A stretch of DNA of 64,000 bases from Alteromonas sp. KUL42 (GTDB taxonomy: Bacteria > Pseudomonadota > Gammaproteobacteria > Enterobacterales > Alteromonadaceae). The notes under the pieces are model-generated. The model made no database searches. It had not been told where the DNA came from and worked only from the letters and a program-made list of their open reading frames with translations. This document shows positions 29,111-38,939 of this stretch, in pieces. The stretch's first letter is position 1. Each line of letters starts with the position of its first letter. The DNA is taken from contig NZ_BJKK01000001.1 of the NCBI RefSeq assembly GCF_006538325.1, positions 434,001 to 498,000 of the forward strand, read 5' to 3'. The translations under genes were made by a program, and so were the position numbers.

Positions 29111-31738
29111 TTAATCATTTGCGCTGAATACTAACTCAATTTTTTCAAGAACTATCCCTTTGTTATTTTTCACGTTCGCATTGATGTTAACCAAATCAAA
29201 CCAAGAAGTACCCAAGTCCGAAAGAGCTATGTAACTATAAGCTTCTCCAGGCTGGAATGTCGTTATTTCATACGGTTCTATTGATGTTTCAGTCATTCCG
29301 AACCAAGTACCACCGTTTATTCGTCTTCCTTCAAAATCAACGCTGATGTTGGGAGTAAATACATACTTACCACTATCATAATTCTTCCAGGTTAACTTCA
29401 CTACCGCATTTTGAGGAGCCTCTATGCCCGTACCTTTAACGCCTTGATAATTATAGTTACTGTTATCGCCATGTAGAATTGTTAGTCCACTTTCGTGAAA
29501 GCCAGTGTATGTATCCATAAAGATTTCAGAGAACGCTTCATGTAGATTATCTTGTGAGATACTTGGACTAAGACTAGTAAAATCAGCGATTAAGATGTCA
29601 GAGGAAAGTTTCGCTTCAGTTTCAGCTTTTGAGAAGCTAATAGGAGGACGACATGTATCTGACAAATTAAACTGAGAACTAACAAGCTCGATTTTTTCAA
29701 GTAGCAGCGTTTTGTTGTTAGAAAAGTTACTGTTTATATTTATAAGCGTAGCATAGATAGTTTCATTTACGTTATATTCTGTAACTGTAATTTCATCGCT
29801 GTTTACGGTTGTCACTGGCATGGTTTTCCAGCTGTCAGTTTTACTAAGGTCGTAGCGGCCTTCTTCAGTAAAAGATACGCGTGGGTGAAATGTTGCGGGG
29901 CTGTCGCCTATGTTTTTCCAAGTGAGTCTAAGTTTGTCACCTTTATCAAGCTGAATCCCTGCTCCTGAAATTCCTTGATAGTTATATTGAGAGTTTGAAC
30001 CTAAAAGTGTTGTCATACCGCTTAAGTGAAAGCCAGTATAGATATCACTAAATACGGTGTCGTAGTGTACAGTTGGCAAATAAGAGTCAGAAAAAGCAAC
30101 TACAGTTTTGCATTGAGAAACAAGTAATTGATCTTCAGTAACCACATCTAGCTGAACTTGAATATCAGTGCTTTGACCAATTTCATCCATCGCAGTCAAA
30201 GTGATAACATCGGACTTAGGTTGAGACGCAACACCTATGATTTTGGTCCCATCTATGCTTAGTCCGTCAGGCAGTCCTAAAGCTTGAAGCTGATATGTAC
30301 CCTTACCTCCTTCAACGTTTATTTCTTGTTCATAGTTGTAACCAACAACAGGTTGCTGGATTTCATCAGTTTTTATAGTAAGGGGGTAGTCAACTTCCAT
30401 TATTTGGTAGTCAATTGATTTAACAAGATCACGCTTTCTGAGTATGCCAACACCAGGCACATCTACACTAACATTATCTTCTTCAAAGTAACGACCTTCG
30501 GCGCGTTCAGTTACATCTCGAACGGCAAAATAGATATTGGTGCCAGGCTCAATATAGTCGATATGTTCACTTTGGAGCTGCAATGCAGCCCAAATTAAAT
30601 TATAACCATTTGTAGGTTTGTGAATGAGGCTATCGCTATTTGACTTGCTGCGATCAAAGTTAGTTACGACTTCGGTTTTGTAAGCTGAATCGAAATTGGC
30701 ATTATCAATCGGATCGAACGAATATCTAACCTCATAAGTTGCTTCGCAATCTAGGCAGCGATATTTGTCTTCAATCGAGATATCAAATATTTTTGATTTA
30801 GGAGAAAAACCTACAGACAGGCTTTTGATAGTTTCTTCATTTTCATAAGGTTTAAAACTAGTTGTTACTTCGTCTATGTAGTACACGCTGTCTGCTGGCA
30901 AATATTTCGAAAAATCCGCTCTTAGATTGAATGCTGCAATATTTGAAAAATACTCTTTGCCGTTTCCTGAGTATTCTGTTCCCCCTTCTGAAAAAGCGTG
31001 AAGTTCATTTGTCCCACCACTGTTCTTATGTGTAGGGCTTGCATCAAATTGTATTTTCGTCCAACCACCTAACGCTATATTGGCAACATGATGGTAATAA
31101 TGCGCCCCTTTACTTGTATTGATGAAAGGGTAGAAGGAAAAGCTCTTTCTAGGAGAGGTCAGGTAATCGGTAGAGTACTTCTCTATATCAACGCTTCCCT
31201 TGGGCATTAAGACCCACAGATTTAGTCGATTTTTGTCTCTTAATTCAGGTATCTTTGCGGTGGAAGTAGGGCCTTTGTAATACAAAGATATATCACCTGG
31301 TAGAAGCGATTGTTCACCTAAGTCTTCGGTTGACTGGTACTCACTTTTACTTCTAATTGGTTTGCCATCAGACAAAACTTCATCATCAGCACCTTTGTAC
31401 ATACCACCAGTTAAGTGAATTCGGAGCGAAGATCCATTTACTGAAAACTCAGAGCTAGCGTCAATGTATCCGTATTGCAACCAGCCCATGTGGTCTGAAT
31501 TGCGTCCGTTATAGTAAGGATATAATTTAAATCCATCATTTCTACAGAGCTTTGATTGCAAATCACCATTATAGAATTGGCAAGGGTTTTCACCTACGTC
31601 AGAATAGTACCAGTCTTCGAAGCCCTGTTCTATTTCACCGTTCTCAAAATCAAACGACATGAAAACTTCAGGGTCCGCATGGATAACTGGCGCGTTACTA
31701 ATTGTGACGGCAGATAAAATACTCAACAGGCTCTTCAT
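29111..31738 (-). CDS. Large secreted protein with Ig-like domain and duplicated C-terminal domain, function unknown
   Basis: An 875-residue protein. The ATG at 31738 is preferred since CAGGAG lies seven bases upstream and a clean signal peptide follows (KSLLSILSAVTISNAP, cleavage near VIHA-DP). The first 330 residues are aromatic- and glycine-rich and resemble carbohydrate-binding jelly-roll proteins, but I cannot assign a family. A putative Ig (He_PIG-like) domain follows at roughly 445-540, with YEQEINVEGGKGTYQL and LGLPDGLSIDG. Two related domains of about 150 residues end the protein. Each has an IYTGFH or TYTGFH start, YNYQG, LTWKN and a final LEKIELV. It may bind or modify extracellular polysaccharide. 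There is no PEP-CTERM tail. Confidence 0.8.
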   Translation of the reverse strand: MKSLLSILSAVTISNAPVIHADPEVFMSFDFENGEIEQGFEDWYYSDVGENPCQFYNGDLQSKLCRNDGFKLYPYYNGRNSDHMGWLQYGYIDASSEFSVNGSSLRIHLTGGMYKGADDEVLSDGKPIRSKSEYQSTEDLGEQSLLPGDISLYYKGPTSTAKIPELRDKNRLNLWVLMPKGSVDIEKYSTDYLTSPRKSFSFYPFINTSKGAHYYHHVANIALGGWTKIQFDASPTHKNSGGTNELHAFSEGGTEYSGNGKEYFSNIAAFNLRADFSKYLPADSVYYIDEVTTSFKPYENEETIKSLSVGFSPKSKIFDISIEDKYRCLDCEATYEVRYSFDPIDNANFDSAYKTEVVTNFDRSKSNSDSLIHKPTNGYNLIWAALQLQSEHIDYIEPGTNIYFAVRDVTERAEGRYFEEDNVSVDVPGVGILRKRDLVKSIDYQIMEVDYPLTIKTDEIQQPVVGYNYEQEINVEGGKGTYQLQALGLPDGLSIDGTKIIGVASQPKSDVITLTAMDEIGQSTDIQVQLDVVTEDQLLVSQCKTVVAFSDSYLPTVHYDTVFSDIYTGFHLSGMTTLLGSNSQYNYQGISGAGIQLDKGDKLRLTWKNIGDSPATFHPRVSFTEEGRYDLSKTDSWKTMPVTTVNSDEITVTEYNVNETIYATLININSNFSNNKTLLLEKIELVSSQFNLSDTCRPPISFSKAETEAKLSSDILIADFTSLSPSISQDNLHEAFSEIFMDTYTGFHESGLTILHGDNSNYNYQGVKGTGIEAPQNAVVKLTWKNYDSGKYVFTPNISVDFEGRRINGGTWFGMTETSIEPYEITTFQPGEAYSYIALSDLGTSWFDLVNINANVKNNKGIVLEKIELVFSAND

Positions 31739-31836
31739 ACATCTACTCCTGAAAACACCTAATACCAACTTGATGAGTAGTGTAGATATGTACATTTTAT
31801 AAGCAAGTCTCTTTGGGTGTATGTATCAGACGTTAG

Positions 31837-33084
31837 TTATGTATTTTCATTCTCAATTGCGCAGAGTGTTTTGAGCGTGTTGTGTAGTTGCTCAGCTTTG
31901 CATTCGCGACTGTGTTCTTGCAAATTGCGTTCGAAGCTATAATTTGCTTGTTTAATTAGTTCATAAAGCGCTGTTTTCGCTTCGTTTTCAGAATAACAAC
32001 TGTAAACACCGTCATAGCGTGAAGCTAAACACTCGGTAGCACTGCCAATGGGTGACTTAACCAGTAACTTTTTCTGCGTTCTTAAGTACTCGTATAGCTT
32101 TCCTGGTATCTGCTTATTGAACCTCTCATCTTGTATCAGTAGTAACGCGTTGCAATTCATCATATTAGATAGTGCGTGAAGAAAAGGAACCGGAGCTAAA
32201 AATTTCACCAAATTCGATATGCCTAGCTCTTCTAACACTTCCTTAAATTCATCTCCTGTTCCGGCACCTTGAAATACTAACTCAAATGTTTTTTCCGAAA
32301 GTTTCCCTTCGCTTAGTAAAGTGGACATGGCTTTGAATATAGGAACGGGGTCTCTTCCGTAATTATAGAGCACTCCTGAATAGTACAAGCTAAATTTTTC
32401 AGACGAAAATGGTGAGCTAATGGCGGCCATTTCTTGAAGTTTTTCGAAATTGCTTTCATCAAAACCATTTTCAATGACACTACGTTTTTTTCTTACTAAC
32501 TCACCGTACTTTTGGCAATAAAGTTCTCGCACTTGTTCTGTGGCGAAAGTAAGTTTGCTAGCCTGCGTTAAGGTCTTTACATCTATTTTTCTATGTAGTT
32601 TGTCTAAACTTTTACCTAATGAGCCATTCATATAGTGAAAAGGATCTCTGTAGTCAGCTACCCACGGTGTACTATTGATAGAAGACAACTTTTGAGCAAT
32701 ATAGTGTGTACTTGGAATTGGGGATGTGGACCAAATGACATCTGGTTTATATTTTTTTAGTAATTTCTTTCCTTTATGTAATGCGCAGGGGATCCACGTT
32801 AAACCCCATCGGTCAGGAAATTCCAAAGATGAAAAGTATTTCCCTTTAATAGACAGGTGGCGAGGTACATCCAATGCCATGGCTCTATAAATTAAGTCCT
32901 CGGTTTTATCTTCGTAAGAATCGTCTTTTCTTTCGTACGCTTGTTCCGATGCGGTGAGTACAACCACTCTCCAGCCCCATTTTTTCAAATACCGATAAAA
33001 GCTCTCAATTCTGGGAACGGAAGCACCATTACTTGGGGGGAACTCAAAAGCAACCATTAACAGGGTTTTGTTAAGTTTAGTCAC
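31837..33084 (-). CDS. Glycosyltransferase family 4-like protein
   Basis: A 415-residue GT-B protein. The N terminus contains LLMVAFEFPPSNGASVPR, and VIWSTSPIPSTH and VADYRDPFHYMNG follow, a pattern of family 4 relatives in capsule and exopolysaccharide clusters. The C-terminal half has SLYYSGVLYNYGRDP and QIPGKLYEYLRTQKK. The GTG start is preceded by AGGAGAG and overlaps the stop of the upstream deacetylase by eight bases, so the two are coupled on the minus strand. Confidence 0.85.
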   Translation of the reverse strand: MTKLNKTLLMVAFEFPPSNGASVPRIESFYRYLKKWGWRVVVLTASEQAYERKDDSYEDKTEDLIYRAMALDVPRHLSIKGKYFSSLEFPDRWGLTWIPCALHKGKKLLKKYKPDVIWSTSPIPSTHYIAQKLSSINSTPWVADYRDPFHYMNGSLGKSLDKLHRKIDVKTLTQASKLTFATEQVRELYCQKYGELVRKKRSVIENGFDESNFEKLQEMAAISSPFSSEKFSLYYSGVLYNYGRDPVPIFKAMSTLLSEGKLSEKTFELVFQGAGTGDEFKEVLEELGISNLVKFLAPVPFLHALSNMMNCNALLLIQDERFNKQIPGKLYEYLRTQKKLLVKSPIGSATECLASRYDGVYSCYSENEAKTALYELIKQANYSFERNLQEHSRECKAEQLHNTLKTLCAIENENT

Positions 33085-34032
33085 TCAGTTTCTCTCCTGC
33101 AATTTTCTTTACTGCGATACAAAATTGATTAAGTTCTTTTCTATGCGGCATAAATCGAGGAAGCCTAGTTTTTTCGCTTTTGCTTGTAACGCCGCCATCA
33201 TTCGTTGCAAATCCATATTTAACACCATAGTGTTTTATCATATCTTCATGTGCTTCAGTAAAATCTCTTCCCAACCAACCATTGGGGTACGCGAAGCAGT
33301 TGATTTTTTTGGGAAGTAAAGCATTGAGTATATCAATTGAAGCGGTAATTTCTGAATTTGCTACAGCGTAACTTTGATAAGCGAGAATACTGTGAGTATG
33401 TGTATGAGCACCAATACTGTGTCCTCTATTTTGTAAATCAATGAGTTGTTTAGGAGTCATCATACAACGATTGGTTTTGACATCGCCAAGGCATTGCTTT
33501 AACCCTTGGAGCTCTCTGTCTCGCTCGAGATTACTCAATACTTTTAACTTTCCAACAAGAGCGAGGTACGCGTCTGCCTTTTTTTTGATCGAACTAAGTT
33601 CAAAACTCATGCTGCCGTGTTGGAGTTGGTGTTTTGTTGTTTTTTTAGTACTTCCATAAGTTCATCATTCCACAAGTAGCCTTTTTCAGTTCCTTGTGTC
33701 GCAACGAAAAAACTTGCTTTACCTCCCGCAGACTCAATTATTGGCGCTGCTATTTCGTAGTTGTCAATATATCCATCATCGAATGTTAGACACAGAGCGT
33801 TCCGCGGAAGTATTTTGTTCTCTAGTCTATACAGTGCTTCTTCTAGAGAAAGTAAGCTAAAGTACTTGGTCAGCTTTTCAATGAGTAACTCAAAATTACT
33901 CGCTTGCCAGTCATCCGGACAAAAATCGCAATCCGCTGCTAACACACGATGAAAATACAATACGGGAAGAGCTGTTTCTCGAAGCTTAATTTTGTTGACT
34001 ACGTCAATCACATTTAATACTACAGAAAGCAT
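33077..34032 (-). pseudogene. Polysaccharide deacetylase family protein, frameshifted
   Basis: Two frames cover one NodB-type protein. The first (ATG at 34032) has LPVLYFHRV, the metal-binding LTFDDGYIDNY and ASFFVAT, then stops at 33607-33609. The second holds HSIGAHTHTHS (zinc histidines), CFAYPNGWLGRD and LPRFMPHR. Adding one A to the A7 run read on the minus strand (33630-33636) joins them into about 318 residues as ...VLKKTTKHQLQHGSMSFELSS.... The apparent ATGA overlap would be an unusual place to split this domain, because the catalytic Asp and the zinc histidines fall on different pieces. It probably deacetylates the polymer, or did once. Confidence 0.8.
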
Positions 34033-34291
34033 ACATTACTGTTCCCAGGTTGTGACGCTATTTATTCAAGAGTTGCGCGTTTCATGTTTATTTATTTGGT
34101 ATTTTTGACCTTTGTTGAAAAACGTACTGAAAAGATCATCACGATCTAGAATACATGTTGCTCGAATTGAATTGAAGTAAATTGATATGTGTATGCTTTA
34201 TGCATAATTGGCTGTAATTATGGAAGAAGGTAGGGCAGAATATTGTCATCTCTTGAATACGTCTAACAAAAAGCAAAGACAAGGCTGAAAA

Positions 34292-35419
34292 ATGAAAAAA
34301 GTGCTTACTGTTTTCGGCACAAGACCTGAAGCAATAAAAATGGCTCCGCTAGTACATGCGCTGGCAAAGGACACGAATATCGAATCTAAAGTGTGCGTAA
34401 CCGCTCAGCACAGGGAAATGCTCGACCAAGTATTGGCGCTATTCGAGATTGTTCCTGATTACGATCTCAACATAATGAAACCTGGGCAAGATTTATATTC
34501 TGTTACAACCAGTATTTTAGAGGGAATCAAGCCAGTATTGGAAGATTTTAAACCTGATGTAGTTTTAGTGCACGGTGACACAACCACTACATTCTCTGCC
34601 TCATTGGCTGCTTTTTATCAACAAATAGATATTGGCCATGTAGAAGCTGGACTCAGGACCGGAAACCTTTATTCACCGTGGCCCGAAGAAGCTAATAGAA
34701 AATTGACGGGTAGTCTAACTCGCTATCATTTTGCACCTACCACATTGTCTCGCGATAATTTACTTGCTGAAAACGTAAGTAATGATCACATTGTTGTTAC
34801 AGGCAACACCGTTATTGATGCATTGTTGTGGGTTCAAAAGAAGCTGTCAAATGACCAGGCGTTATCGGGCGAGCTAGAGCAAAAGTTTTCTTTCCTAGAT
34901 AGCCAGAAGAAACTCATTTTGGTGACAGGCCATCGACGAGAGAGTTTTGGGGGGGGCTTTGAGAGGATTTGTACAGCCCTAGGTAAAATTGCCGAACAGC
35001 GAAAAGATGTACAAATTGTTTACCCAATGCATCTTAATCCCAATGTAAGAGAACCTGTTAATCGACTTTTATCTTCCCACGATAATGTATTTCTCATCGA
35101 ACCTCAGGACTATTTGCCTTTCGTTTATCTAATGAATGAAAGTCATATCATTATTACTGACTCTGGTGGTGTACAAGAAGAGGCCCCATCATTAGGAAAA
35201 CCTGTGTTGGTAATGCGAGATACCACGGAGAGACCTGAAGCTGTAGCCGCAGGTACAGTGAAATTGGTGGGAACTGACGTGGATAAAATAGTAAATGAAA
35301 CCGTTTCGTTGCTCGATGATCAAGACAATTACACGACAATGTCGGCCGCGCACAATCCATATGGTGATGGAAAAGCGTGTTCAAGGATCGTAGCAACTTT
35401 AGTTAAGGACAAAAAATAA
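34292..35419 (+). CDS. wecB: UDP-N-acetylglucosamine 2-epimerase (non-hydrolysing)
   Basis: A 375-residue cytoplasmic enzyme converting UDP-GlcNAc to UDP-ManNAc. Family motifs are clear: [14 protein letters not shown] at the N terminus, [33 protein letters not shown] and [15 protein letters not shown]. The length is normal. Its last base overlaps the first of wecC (TAATG), so the two steps to UDP-ManNAcA are made together. A 259-base gap divergent from the deacetylase precedes it and probably holds its promoter. Confidence 0.95.
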   Translation: MKKVLTVFGTRPEAIKMAPLVHALAKDTNIESKVCVTAQHREMLDQVLALFEIVPDYDLNIMKPGQDLYSVTTSILEGIKPVLEDFKPDVVLVHGDTTTTFSASLAAFYQQIDIGHVEAGLRTGNLYSPWPEEANRKLTGSLTRYHFAPTTLSRDNLLAENVSNDHIVVTGNTVIDALLWVQKKLSNDQALSGELEQKFSFLDSQKKLILVTGHRRESFGGGFERICTALGKIAEQRKDVQIVYPMHLNPNVREPVNRLLSSHDNVFLIEPQDYLPFVYLMNESHIIITDSGGVQEEAPSLGKPVLVMRDTTERPEAVAAGTVKLVGTDVDKIVNETVSLLDDQDNYTTMSAAHNPYGDGKACSRIVATLVKDKK

Positions 35420-36669
35420 TGGCATTTAATCGAGTATCAGTCATCGGGCTTGGGTACATTGGTCTTCCGACGGCAGCAGTGATTGCCTCCCGTGGTATAG
35501 AAGTTATTGGTGTGGAAATTAACCAAAAGGCTGTTGACACTATAAACAGGGGCGATATTCACATTGTCGAACCAGATCTAGATATTGTGGTGCAAAGTGT
35601 CGTCTCAACGGGGAAACTAAAAGCCACGGTACAAGTAGAGCCTGCGGAAGCGTTCATGATTGCGGTGCCCACACCTTTTAAAACAGGAAATGCAGGGCAA
35701 AATAGCCCTGATCTGAGTTACATCGAAAGTGCGGCTAAAGCCATCGCTCCTGTTTTAGAGAAGGGGAATCTAGTTATTCTTGAATCTACTAGTCCTGTTG
35801 GAGCTACCGAAAAATTAGCGCATTGGCTTAAAGAAGCGCGTCCTGATCTCACCTTTCCCCAGGATGTAGGTGACAGTGCTGATATCAATGTAGCGCATTG
35901 TCCTGAACGTGTTTTGCCAGGATATGTACTACAAGAACTTGTATCTAACGATCGTGTGATTGGCGGTATTTCTCCAGCGTGTAGTGAAAAAGCCAAAGCG
36001 CTTTACAGTACGTTTGTCAGAGGTGAGTGTATCGTTACTAATGCGCGTACAGCGGAAATGGCAAAGCTTACAGAGAACTCTTTTCGGGATGTGAATATTG
36101 CATTTGCTAATGAGCTTTCTGTTATTTGTGACAAATTACAAATTAACGTTTGGGAGCTAATTAAACTAGCTAACCGCCATCCTCGCGTGAATATTCTTAA
36201 TCCAGGTCCCGGTGTGGGAGGGCATTGTATTGCAGTTGATCCGTGGTTCATTGTTGATAGCTGCCCAGAAGAAGCGAAAATTATTAAGCAGGCACGTTTG
36301 GTAAATGATGCAAAGCCTCATTATGTCGTAAATCAAGTTCTTGCGGCTGCTGATGAATTTAAAAAGCCGGTGATTGCTTGTTTAGGCCTTGCTTTTAAAG
36401 CTGATATTGACGATTTGAGGGAAAGTCCTGCGCTTCAAATTGTAAAAGCGTTGAGTGCAAACGCTAACGCTTCACTATTGGCTGTTGAGCCCAATATTAA
36501 AGAACTGCCCTCTGCGTTAAGCGAACAAGGCGTTGAGCTTGTTTCTCTTGGTCAAGCCATAGAAAAAGCCAATGTCATCGTTGTATTAGTTGACCACAAA
36601 GAGTTTAAGGCTGCTGATAGAGCAAGCTTGGCTAGAAAGGTTGTCATTGATACTCGCGGCATTTTGTAA
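35419..36669 (+). CDS. wecC: UDP-N-acetyl-D-mannosamine dehydrogenase
   Basis: A 416-residue NAD-dependent dehydrogenase oxidising UDP-ManNAc to UDP-ManNAcA. It shows the Rossmann motif VIGLGYIGLPTA, ESTSPVGATEKL, the helix with KLTENSFRDVNIAFANE, and the catalytic cysteine in GPGVGGHCIAVDPWF. GLAFKADIDDLRESPAL marks the C-terminal domain. It supplies a uronic acid donor for the polymer and follows wecB directly. Confidence 0.95.
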   Translation: MAFNRVSVIGLGYIGLPTAAVIASRGIEVIGVEINQKAVDTINRGDIHIVEPDLDIVVQSVVSTGKLKATVQVEPAEAFMIAVPTPFKTGNAGQNSPDLSYIESAAKAIAPVLEKGNLVILESTSPVGATEKLAHWLKEARPDLTFPQDVGDSADINVAHCPERVLPGYVLQELVSNDRVIGGISPACSEKAKALYSTFVRGECIVTNARTAEMAKLTENSFRDVNIAFANELSVICDKLQINVWELIKLANRHPRVNILNPGPGVGGHCIAVDPWFIVDSCPEEAKIIKQARLVNDAKPHYVVNQVLAAADEFKKPVIACLGLAFKADIDDLRESPALQIVKALSANANASLLAVEPNIKELPSALSEQGVELVSLGQAIEKANVIVVLVDHKEFKAADRASLARKVVIDTRGIL

Positions 36670-36697
36670 AGGGTTTAAACGCGAAAAGGAAACCTGC

Positions 36698-37741
36698 ATG
36701 ATTCGATCATCAAGATTTGCTTTTCGCATTGTCCTTGTACTTTGCATAAGCCTTTTTACTGAAATTTCAGTTGCTTCTAACGTAATGGTTGATGGGAAAC
36801 TTTTTACGTCGTTGAAAAGCGCAATATCAAGTATTAAAAATGGAAGTAGGGTTTATTTAGAAGCTGGCGTTTATACCGAAGGCGCTTATATTAAAGCCAG
36901 TGATATCTCTATATTAGGGGAACCTGGCGTTATTTTTGATGGCGCACTTGCTGATGCTAAAGCTGCACTAGTGCTCTCCGGTAATAATGTTGAAGTAGAG
37001 TCTATCGCGTGTGTAAACATAAAAGCGCCTGCTGGTAATGGCGCTTGTATTCGTTTTGAAGGAAAAAACCTTACCGTTCGTGGTATCACAGTATCTAATT
37101 CTGAATCTGGCTTAATGACATCGTCTGATGTTGGATTAGTAGTTGTCGAGTATTCCAGCTTTGAATCACTGGGCAATCGAAATGGATATGCGCATGCATT
37201 ATACGTTAAAGCCGACGAACTTTTTTTCCGTTACTCTTCTATTTTAAGTACAAAGCATCAAGGTTCTGGCATTAAGTCGCGTTCTAAAAAAGTCATTGTG
37301 GAAAACAGTAAACTTGCTTCGCTTAATAGCATTGATAGTCGCCTGATCGATATGGCCAATTATGGTGAATTGATTGTTAGAAACAGCATTTTGCAGCAAG
37401 GGAATGGGTCATCAAATAGCCAGTTAATAGCGTATGGCTTAGAAAAAAACGTTTCGAAAGTGTTTGAAACTAATAAAATATCTATCAAGGACAACTTAAT
37501 AATTTTTGATAGAAGACAGGCTAATGTACTCATAAGCAGCAGACTAGAAGACGAGCGAATTATTAGTGGAAATTTGTTTATAGGGGATTTTAATAATCCA
37601 AATGAGTTTGCTGAGGGAAATTTGTGGTTTTTAACAAGAAATGATGCAAAGCTACCTCAAGCGCCTTATTTGCCTGAAATTCACGAGAAACAATTAGTTA
37701 TGAGCAGAATTAGAATTTTGGGTGATGCACAAAATGATTGA
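36698..37741 (+). CDS. Secreted right-handed beta-helix repeat protein
   Basis: A 347-residue protein with a signal peptide (IVLVLCISLFTEISVAS) and then repeated short strands with N, G and V turns, such as NVEVESIACVNIKA, NLTVRGITVSNSES and KVIVENSKLASL. These form a parallel beta-helix as in pectate-lyase-like and alginate-modifying proteins. The ATG at 36698 follows AAGGA. It lies 28 bases after wecC and overlaps the FemAB gene. Its catalytic residues cannot be identified, so it may be a periplasmic polysaccharide lyase, an epimerase or a binding protein. Confidence 0.8.
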   Translation: MIRSSRFAFRIVLVLCISLFTEISVASNVMVDGKLFTSLKSAISSIKNGSRVYLEAGVYTEGAYIKASDISILGEPGVIFDGALADAKAALVLSGNNVEVESIACVNIKAPAGNGACIRFEGKNLTVRGITVSNSESGLMTSSDVGLVVVEYSSFESLGNRNGYAHALYVKADELFFRYSSILSTKHQGSGIKSRSKKVIVENSKLASLNSIDSRLIDMANYGELIVRNSILQQGNGSSNSQLIAYGLEKNVSKVFETNKISIKDNLIIFDRRQANVLISSRLEDERIISGNLFIGDFNNPNEFAEGNLWFLTRNDAKLPQAPYLPEIHEKQLVMSRIRILGDAQND

Positions 37742-38792
37742 TGGAAAACACACTTCTTATGTGATTAGTGATTTGCATAAAGATGATATAGAAGCGTGGG
37801 ATGGTTTCGTCGATAACCATGAAAAAGGGACGCTTTATCACAAGGCTGCATGGGCTAGCTTAATACGAACTGCATTAGGTCAAACACCGCGTTATTTAAA
37901 AGCAACAGACACCGAAGGCCAAATAGTAGGTGTTCTGCCGTTAATACAATTAAAAAGCCTATTATTTGGTAATTTCCTAGTGTCAATGCCGTATTTTAAC
38001 TACGGTGGTGTGCTTGCCAATAGTGATGAAATTGCAACGCGGCTTGTTAACGCATCTACCCAATTAGCCGACAAGTTAGATGTATCCCATGTGCAATACC
38101 GTTGTTCGATACCATGTATGTCTGAATCTTTCCCAGTTGCTACACATAAAGTGAATATGGTTTTAGACCTACCAGAGTCTCAAGAGGCATTGGGAAGTGC
38201 AATAGGGTCAAAGCGTCGTTCTCAAGCAAAACGCCCAATTCGAGAAGGCGTGACTCACAAGATTGGTGGCAAAGAACTGCTTAGTGATTTCTATGATGTG
38301 TTTTGTATAAACATGAGAGACTTAGGGACACCCGTTTACAGTAAAAAATTGTTCGACAATATTTTCGAAACATTTCCAGATAACACCAAGATTTGTGTGG
38401 TTTACTGGGAAGGTAAACCAGTATCAGCTGGTTTCTTAATGCACTATAAAGATAAACTTGAGATCCCATGGGCAAGCACGGTTCGTTATGCCAATCGAAT
38501 TTCGGTCAATATGTATTTGTATTGGCAAATACTAAGTTATGCAATAGAGCAGGGGTTTAAGCAGTTTGACTTTGGACGCTCTACCGTGGATGCCGGTACA
38601 TACAAATTTAAAAAACAGTGGGGAGCACAACCTCAGCCTTGTTATTGGTATCATTATGTACCAGAAGGAAAAACATTGCCGGATCTTTCTCCCGACAATG
38701 AAAGCTTTGGGCTTGCTATTAAAATATGGCAGAAACTTCCCATAATTATTACGCAAGCGATAGGCCCGCACATTGTGAAAGCTATTCCATAG
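37725..38792 (+). CDS. FemAB family XrtA/PEP-CTERM-associated protein (TIGR03019-like)
   Basis: A cytoplasmic protein of about 355 residues with two GNAT-like folds. KGTLYHKAAWASLIRTALG near the N terminus and IPWASTVRYANRISVNMYLYW with FDFGRSTVDAGTYKFKKQWG in the second half are characteristic of the PEP-CTERM FemAB family. Family members are linked to exosortase loci and may add an amino acid to a precursor. Starts at 37722 (GTG), 37725 (ATG) and 37734 (ATG) are all possible, and the ribosome site does not decide. It overlaps the beta-helix gene. Confidence 0.87.
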   Translation: MHKMIDGKHTSYVISDLHKDDIEAWDGFVDNHEKGTLYHKAAWASLIRTALGQTPRYLKATDTEGQIVGVLPLIQLKSLLFGNFLVSMPYFNYGGVLANSDEIATRLVNASTQLADKLDVSHVQYRCSIPCMSESFPVATHKVNMVLDLPESQEALGSAIGSKRRSQAKRPIREGVTHKIGGKELLSDFYDVFCINMRDLGTPVYSKKLFDNIFETFPDNTKICVVYWEGKPVSAGFLMHYKDKLEIPWASTVRYANRISVNMYLYWQILSYAIEQGFKQFDFGRSTVDAGTYKFKKQWGAQPQPCYWYHYVPEGKTLPDLSPDNESFGLAIKIWQKLPIIITQAIGPHIVKAIP

Positions 38793-38939
38793 GTTTACGT
38801 CACTTTTTATATTTTAATATTACTAAGTCTGCCCAATGAACTTTTTCATTTTCCCAAAAAAATGTTTTTCTAATAGTAAATCGAATATAGTATTTGCCCA
38901 TTACACTAACCCGACACGGAAACATGATTCGGTGAGTCA

